From TMP-24 sp041397305 (GTDB lineage Bacteria > Pseudomonadota > Alphaproteobacteria > Rhodobacterales > Rhodobacteraceae), in NCBI GenBank assembly GCA_041397305.1, contig JAWKWX010000008.1, forward strand, positions 1 to 64,000: DNA of 64,000 bases, in the 5' to 3' direction. How positions within the stretch are numbered: position 1 is the stretch's first letter; every line of letters starts with the position of its first letter. Positions 59,965 through 64,000 of the stretch are shown one piece after another. The translations under genes were made by a program, and so were the position numbers. The notes beneath the pieces were generated by a model that ran no database searches, was not told the origin of the DNA, and saw nothing but the letters and a program-made list of their open reading frames with translations.

Positions 59965-61860
59965 ATGGCCAAATTCGCCACGGTCGCCGACCGCGACGCG
60001 ATCGAGAACGAGATGCCCTATGCGGCACGCGGGCTGCCCGCGACCATGTACCAGTTCCTGACCCGTACGAAAGAAGCCCACGGCGCGCGCAATGCGCTGA
60101 GCTTCCAGATCCTGTCCGATCCGGGATCGAAGGCCGAGACCCTCACCTGGTCGGCGCTTCATGCCGAGGTGACGCGTGCGGCGAACCTTTTCCGCAGCCT
60201 GGGGGTGGGCGAGAAGGATGTGGTCGCCTATCTGCTGCCCAACGCGGTCGAGACCGCGATCACACTTCTGGGCGGTGCGGTGGCGGGTATCGTCAACCCG
60301 GTCAATCCGCTGCTGGAGCCCGAACAGATCGCCGCGATCCTGCGCGAGACCAGGGCCAAGGTGCTGGTCACGCTGAAACCCTTCCCCAAGACCGACCTGC
60401 CGCAGAAGGCCGCCGCCGCGCTGGCGCAGGCGCCGGGGGTCGAGACGGTGCTGGAGGTCGATCTCAACCGCTATCTGACCCCGCCGAAAAGCTGGATCGT
60501 GCCCCTGATCCGCCCGAAGAATCCCGCGACCCACAAGGCGCGCATCCTGAATTTCCGGGCCGAGCTTGCGCGCCAGCCGGGTGACCGGCTGACCTTTGCC
60601 GACAGTGCGGGCGACCGGATCGCCGCCTATTTCCATACCGGCGGCACGACGGGCATGCCGAAGGTTGCCCAGCACAAATATTCCGGCATGATCTACAATG
60701 GCTGGCTCGGGGCGGAGCTTCTGTTCGACGAGACCGACGTGCTGATCTGCCCGCTGCCGCTCTTCCATGTCTTCGCCGCCTATCCGGTGTTCATGTCCTG
60801 CATCGGTTCGGGCGCGCATATGGTGCTTCCGACCCCTCAGGGCTATCGGGGTGACGGCGTCTTCGACAATTTCTGGAAGCTGATCGAACGCTGGAAGGTT
60901 TCGTTCCTGATCACGGTTCCGACCGCCGTCGCCGCGATGGTGCAGCGGCCCGTCAATGCCGATGTCTCCACGCTCAAGACCGCGATCTCGGGCTCGGCGC
61001 CGATGCCGATGGAGCTGTTCAACCGGTTCAAGGCGGCAACGGGCGTGGAAATATCGGAAGGTTATGGCCTGACCGAGGCGACGTGCCTTGTCTCCTGCAA
61101 CCCGGTCGACGGGCAGAAGAAGGTGGGCTCGGTCGGCGTGATCATGCCCTATTGCGAGGTGAAGATCCTGCAGATGGACAGTGCAGGCGGCATCGCGCGC
61201 GAGTGCGGCACCGACGAGGTGGGCGAAATCTGCGTGTCGAACCCGGGTGTCTTCGAGGGGTCGACCTATACCGAGGTCGACAAGAACATCGGGCTCTTCG
61301 CCGGGAACCGTTTCCTCCGTACCGGCGATCTGGGGCGCATCGACGCGGACGGCTATCTCTGGATCACCGGCCGCGCGAAGGATCTGATCATCCGCGGCGG
61401 CCACAACGTCGATCCCGCGATGATCGAAGAGGCGCTGATGACCCATCCGGCCGTCGCCTTCGCGGGCGCGATCGGCCAGCCAGACACGTTCGCGGGGGAA
61501 CTGCCCTGCGCCTATGTCGAACTGGTGAAGGGCGGCGAGGCGACAGTCGAGGCGCTGATGGAGCATGCCGCGCGCGAGATCCCCGAACGCGCAGCCGTAC
61601 CGAAATATCTTGAGATTCTTCCCGAACTGCCGAAAACGGCGGTGGGCAAGATCTTCAAGCCCGACCTGCGCCGCCTGGCAATCCAGCGGGTCTATGGCAA
61701 GGCGCTGGCGGATGCGGGACTCGCTGCCGAGGTTGTCGAGGTCGTCGAGGACAAGAAGCGCGGGCTGGTCGCGCGGCTTGAGCGCAAGGGGGCGGTCGAT
61801 GAAGCGGCTGTCGTGCATCTTCTGGGGCAGTTCACCCGGCCCTGGGAATGGAAATCCTGA
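59965..61860 (+). CDS. Acyl-CoA synthetase of the AMP-forming family
   Basis: 631 residues. The AMP-binding motifs are AYFHTGGTTGMPKVAQHKY, ISEGYGLTEATCLVSCNPVD, RTGDLGRIDADGYLWITGR and the hinge RAKDLIIRGGHNVDPAMIEE. The conserved Lys lies in LPKTAVGKIFKPDLRR. It activates an organic acid to its CoA thioester with ATP. The chain length of the substrate cannot be judged. Monocistronic, with GGAG upstream of its ATG. Confidence 0.92.
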   Translation: MAKFATVADRDAIENEMPYAARGLPATMYQFLTRTKEAHGARNALSFQILSDPGSKAETLTWSALHAEVTRAANLFRSLGVGEKDVVAYLLPNAVETAITLLGGAVAGIVNPVNPLLEPEQIAAILRETRAKVLVTLKPFPKTDLPQKAAAALAQAPGVETVLEVDLNRYLTPPKSWIVPLIRPKNPATHKARILNFRAELARQPGDRLTFADSAGDRIAAYFHTGGTTGMPKVAQHKYSGMIYNGWLGAELLFDETDVLICPLPLFHVFAAYPVFMSCIGSGAHMVLPTPQGYRGDGVFDNFWKLIERWKVSFLITVPTAVAAMVQRPVNADVSTLKTAISGSAPMPMELFNRFKAATGVEISEGYGLTEATCLVSCNPVDGQKKVGSVGVIMPYCEVKILQMDSAGGIARECGTDEVGEICVSNPGVFEGSTYTEVDKNIGLFAGNRFLRTGDLGRIDADGYLWITGRAKDLIIRGGHNVDPAMIEEALMTHPAVAFAGAIGQPDTFAGELPCAYVELVKGGEATVEALMEHAAREIPERAAVPKYLEILPELPKTAVGKIFKPDLRRLAIQRVYGKALADAGLAAEVVEVVEDKKRGLVARLERKGAVDEAAVVHLLGQFTRPWEWKS

Positions 61861-61939
61861 CCCTGCCCGGGTAAATAAAGACTTGCATCTCAGGCGCTTC
61901 GAAGGAAAATCTCTTCCGATTGTTCAGGAGGGAAAGAGA

Positions 61940-62446
61940 ATGGCCTATCTTGCCCGGGCGGTTGCGCTGGCGGCCTTGATGTCCGGATCGGTCGCGTCGG
62001 CGGAATCGACGTCGGAGACGCTCTTCACCCACAAGGACTGGCAGGTTCAGATTGTTGGCTGGGATGATGGCAGCTTTTCCTGCATGGCGCAGGTCAGCAC
62101 CGGCGACAAGGCCTTTTCCATGTGGGCCGACGCGCAGGCCTCGGTCGAGATCCAGTTCTACGATTCCGGCTGGGACCTCGGCGAGGGCAACACCGCCAAT
62201 CTCGTGGTCCAGATCGACAGTCGGCCCTCATGGACGCTCAACAATGCCTCGATGCACAAGCAGAGCGTCTTCTTCACCCTGCCCGACGGCGACGATGGCA
62301 TGACCTTCATTTCCGAGGTGATGCGCGGCAACGGGCTCTATCTCGGCAATGACAAGGGCGAGGCGGTGGAAAGCTACTCGCTTGCCGGATCAAGCGCCTC
62401 GATCAAGGTCTTCATCGATTGCATCACCGCGCTGCAGAAAGGCTGA
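61940..62446 (+). CDS. Exported protein of unknown function
   Basis: 168 residues with GGAGGG upstream and a signal peptide ending GSVASA-ES. The mature part looks beta-rich (WQVQIVGWDDGSFSCMAQVS and VEIQFYDSGWDLGEG) and holds two cysteines, in FSCMAQ and IDCITAL, that could form a disulfide. No family recognised; it resembles small periplasmic proteins of Rhodobacterales in style. Its last 23 bases overlap the convergent downstream gene. Confidence 0.78.
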   Translation: MAYLARAVALAALMSGSVASAESTSETLFTHKDWQVQIVGWDDGSFSCMAQVSTGDKAFSMWADAQASVEIQFYDSGWDLGEGNTANLVVQIDSRPSWTLNNASMHKQSVFFTLPDGDDGMTFISEVMRGNGLYLGNDKGEAVESYSLAGSSASIKVFIDCITALQKG

Positions 62447-63125
62447 CCCGGGCCCAGATCGGCAGGTGATCGGAGGCGCTGCGCGCGGCACCTCGGTCGA
62501 TCGTCCCGATATCGACGAGATGCAGCCCCTGTCCCGCGGCGATCCGGTCGAGCCGCGCCAGCGGGCGCGCGGCGGGGAAACTCGGGCCTGGCGCATGCAG
62601 ATGGAACCCCGGGCCAAGCCCGTCGGCACCGCCACGCTGCGACCATTCATTGAAATCGCCGATGACGGCGGTGGGCATCGTCGGCCGGTGCGACAGGAAG
62701 GCGCCGATCGCCGCGAGCTGCAGCCTGCGGTAACGGCCGATCAGCCCCAGATGCACGCCGATCACCCGCAACGCGCCTTTCGGCGTGTCCAGTTCCGCAA
62801 GGATCGCGCCCCGGGGCTCCAGCCCGGGCAGGGCGATGCGGCGGATGTAGAGCGGCGTGATCGCGGGGGTCGCCATCATCGCCTGCCCGTGCCAGCCAAG
62901 GCTGACCGGCGAGAGCGCGAAGGGCAAGAGCCTCAGTCCCGTCGCCCGCTCTGCCATCTCGCGCGGCAGGGCTGCGGGCCGTGCGCCCAGCCGGTGATCG
63001 ACTTCCTGCAGCACTGCGATGTCGGCGCCTGCGTCCGCCAGCACCTCGGCGATGCGTGCGGGTCGGCGGCGACGATCGAGGCCGACGCACTTATGGACAT
63101 TGTAGGACAGGAGCCGGAGTGTCAT
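62424..63125 (-). CDS. Endonuclease/exonuclease/phosphatase family protein
   Basis: 233 residues of the DNase I-like fold: LRLLSYNVHKCVGLDRRRRP holds the metal-site Asn, ADIAVLQEVDHR the Glu, GDFNEWSQRGG the Asp-Asn pair, and SDHLPIWARVSL the catalytic His. Enzymes of this fold cleave phosphodiesters in DNA, RNA or lipids. Which substrate is unknown. No ribosome site precedes the ATG at 63125, and the 3' end overlaps its convergent neighbour by 23 bases. Confidence 0.9.
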   Translation of the reverse strand: MTLRLLSYNVHKCVGLDRRRRPARIAEVLADAGADIAVLQEVDHRLGARPAALPREMAERATGLRLLPFALSPVSLGWHGQAMMATPAITPLYIRRIALPGLEPRGAILAELDTPKGALRVIGVHLGLIGRYRRLQLAAIGAFLSHRPTMPTAVIGDFNEWSQRGGADGLGPGFHLHAPGPSFPAARPLARLDRIAAGQGLHLVDIGTIDRGAARSASDHLPIWARVSLSAAR

Positions 63126-63190
63126 GTCCAAGACATAGGGCCGATCCGCGAACGGTTGAAGAGGTCACGACGGTTGCCTAACTCTCGATC

Positions 63191-63847
63191 ATGATCGGCA
63201 AATGGTTCCGTTCCCAATCCTATCTGGCGCAGATCGTGCGCGCGGTGCTGATCCTTGCGGTCCTCGCTGCGCTCGTGACCGGGCGCTGGTCGCTCGCCTT
63301 CGTGTCGCTTGCCGCCTATGTGCTGACCCTGCTGCCGGAGCTGGCGGGGCGGCGCTTCGGCATCCGCCTGCCGCTGCGTTTCGTGGGCGCCATCGCCCTG
63401 TTCGTCTTTGCCACCATCTTCCTCGGCGAGGCGCTGGATTTCTACAACCGGCTGTGGTGGTGGGATATCGCGCTTCACGGCGGGTCCGCGGTGGGCTTCG
63501 GGCTGGTCGGTTTTCTCTTCGTCTTCATGCTTTTCGAGGGCGACCGCTATGCCGCCCCCGCCTGGGCGGTGGCCTTCACCGGCTTCTGCCTGGCGGTGAC
63601 CATCGGCACCCTGTGGGAGATCTTCGAATTCGGCATGGATCAGCTCTTCGGCTTCAACATGCAGAAATCGGGCCTCGTCGACACGATGTGGGACCTGATC
63701 CTCGACACGGTCGGCGCGAGCCTCGGTGCTTTCGCGGGCTTTCTCTATCTCAAGGGCCGCAGCCTCGGCGGCCTGACAGAGGCGCTTGCGGAATTCGTGC
63801 GCGCCAACCGGCGCCTGTTCCGCAAGGCCTTCCGCCGCCGGCCCTGA
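63191..63847 (+). CDS. Integral membrane protein, DUF2238-like
   Basis: 218 residues with five to six hydrophobic segments. The pattern YNRLWWWDIALHGGSAVGFG, then LWEIFEFGMDQLFG and LVDTMWDLILDTVGASLGAF, with paired acidic and His residues at membrane boundaries, resembles DUF2238 (YjdF-like) proteins. Function unknown. It starts 65 bases from the divergent endonuclease-family gene and ends five bases before the end of selO on the other strand. Confidence 0.78.
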   Translation: MIGKWFRSQSYLAQIVRAVLILAVLAALVTGRWSLAFVSLAAYVLTLLPELAGRRFGIRLPLRFVGAIALFVFATIFLGEALDFYNRLWWWDIALHGGSAVGFGLVGFLFVFMLFEGDRYAAPAWAVAFTGFCLAVTIGTLWEIFEFGMDQLFGFNMQKSGLVDTMWDLILDTVGASLGAFAGFLYLKGRSLGGLTEALAEFVRANRRLFRKAFRRRP

Positions 63848-63851
63848 CGGA

Positions 63852-64000
63852 TCAGGTGCCGCAGAAGGTGCGGCGCACCTCTTGCTCAGGCTCGGGTCCG
63901 AGCGCATAGGTTTCCGCGCCCGGCCGGTCCTCGAACGGGCGCGACAGCACCTGGTTCAGCCGGTGGAAGGGCGCATGGTCGCCCGCGACCGCCGCCTGTA
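63852..64000 (-). CDS. selO: C-terminal end of protein adenylyltransferase SelO
   Basis: Only the last 48 codons are in the window, on the minus strand and entering from the right edge. They read APFHRLNQVLSRPFEDRP and finish VRRTFCGT. The position, a Cys three residues from the end, matches the selenocysteine of animal SelO and the Cys of bacterial YdiU (which ends CSS). SelO transfers AMP to proteins under oxidative stress. The call rests on a short piece but on the most typical part. Confidence 0.8.
   Translation of the reverse strand, partial: QAAVAGDHAPFHRLNQVLSRPFEDRPGAETYALGPEPEQEVRRTFCGT

Noticed and set aside
59902..61818. 638-codon open frame on the minus strand
   Set aside because: Antisense to the acyl-CoA synthetase, whose motifs are complete on the plus strand.

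Overview
The window is a continuous piece of a high-GC alphaproteobacterial chromosome. Gene content and order point to Rhodobacterales (Rhodobacteraceae/Paracoccaceae). The clues are a Rhodobacter-type ferredoxin-NADP reductase behind DUF2849-cysI-cysH-DUF934, a murC-DUF2484-DUF2484-murB order in the division cluster, an infC that appears to start at AUA, and a stop-codon-linked 3' repeat typical of that family. I cannot name a genus. No insertion sequence, prophage, integrase, CRISPR array or plasmid function was seen. Nearly everything is chromosomal housekeeping or catabolism, packed tightly with many ATGA/GTGA overlaps.

Layout. 1-6.9 kb: 3' end of an OmpA-family gene, DUF1203, an ArsR-SRPBCC-DUF1761 operon (minus), rlmJ, a SulP carrier without STAS domain, infC with its promoter and terminator, and a small Ala/Glu-rich anchored protein. 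7-11.7 kb: assimilatory sulfate reduction operon (DUF2849, cysI, cysH, DUF934, fpr, minus) divergent from an Lrp/AsnC regulator, with a near-perfect AT-rich palindrome between them. 11.7-18 kb: cytochrome P450, EamA exporter, tpiA, ptsP (EI-Ntr) and a YghU-type glutathione transferase.

18-26 kb: a complete five-step histidine utilisation locus (hutI-hutH-hutG-hutU minus, hutF plus, hutD, hutC). A perfect 14-bp palindrome sits between the divergent hutI and hutF. Histidine would be degraded through formimidoylglutamate and formylglutamate to glutamate, formate and two ammonia. 26-31 kb: a LysR gene, a phytanoyl-CoA-dioxygenase-like enzyme, an aldose epimerase, and an isolated urate oxidase puuD (membrane domain plus cytochrome c) divergent from another LysR gene.

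31-49.6 kb: the distal half of the division/cell-wall cluster, murD-[GFA]-ftsW-murG-murC-DUF2484-DUF2484-[472-aa orphan]-murB-ddl-ftsQ-ftsA-ftsZ-terminator, then lpxC, bamD and recN. The usual upstream half (mraZ to mraY) is not here. The orphan has lower GC than its neighbours and looks acquired. 49.8-64 kb: tRNA-Tyr with promoter, rlmB-like methyltransferase, YHS protein, a candidate small RNA or attenuator, CoA-binding protein, DUF952-pyrD-arsC operon, a UshA-like phosphatase with altered metal motifs, a LuxR-HTH/VOC fusion, tRNA-Gly, DUF1353 lipoprotein, ABC exporter, kbp, acyl-CoA synthetase, a secreted unknown, an endonuclease/phosphatase-family protein, a membrane protein and the C-terminal end of selO.

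I found no clearly new multi-gene system. The best leads are small: the AUA start of infC, the family of 3' elements fused to stop codons at convergent junctions, the hairpin-plus-terminator unit at 51473-51558, the orphan gene inside the division cluster, the roughly 180-residue N-terminal extension of FtsQ, and two strong candidate operators (11091 and 23377).
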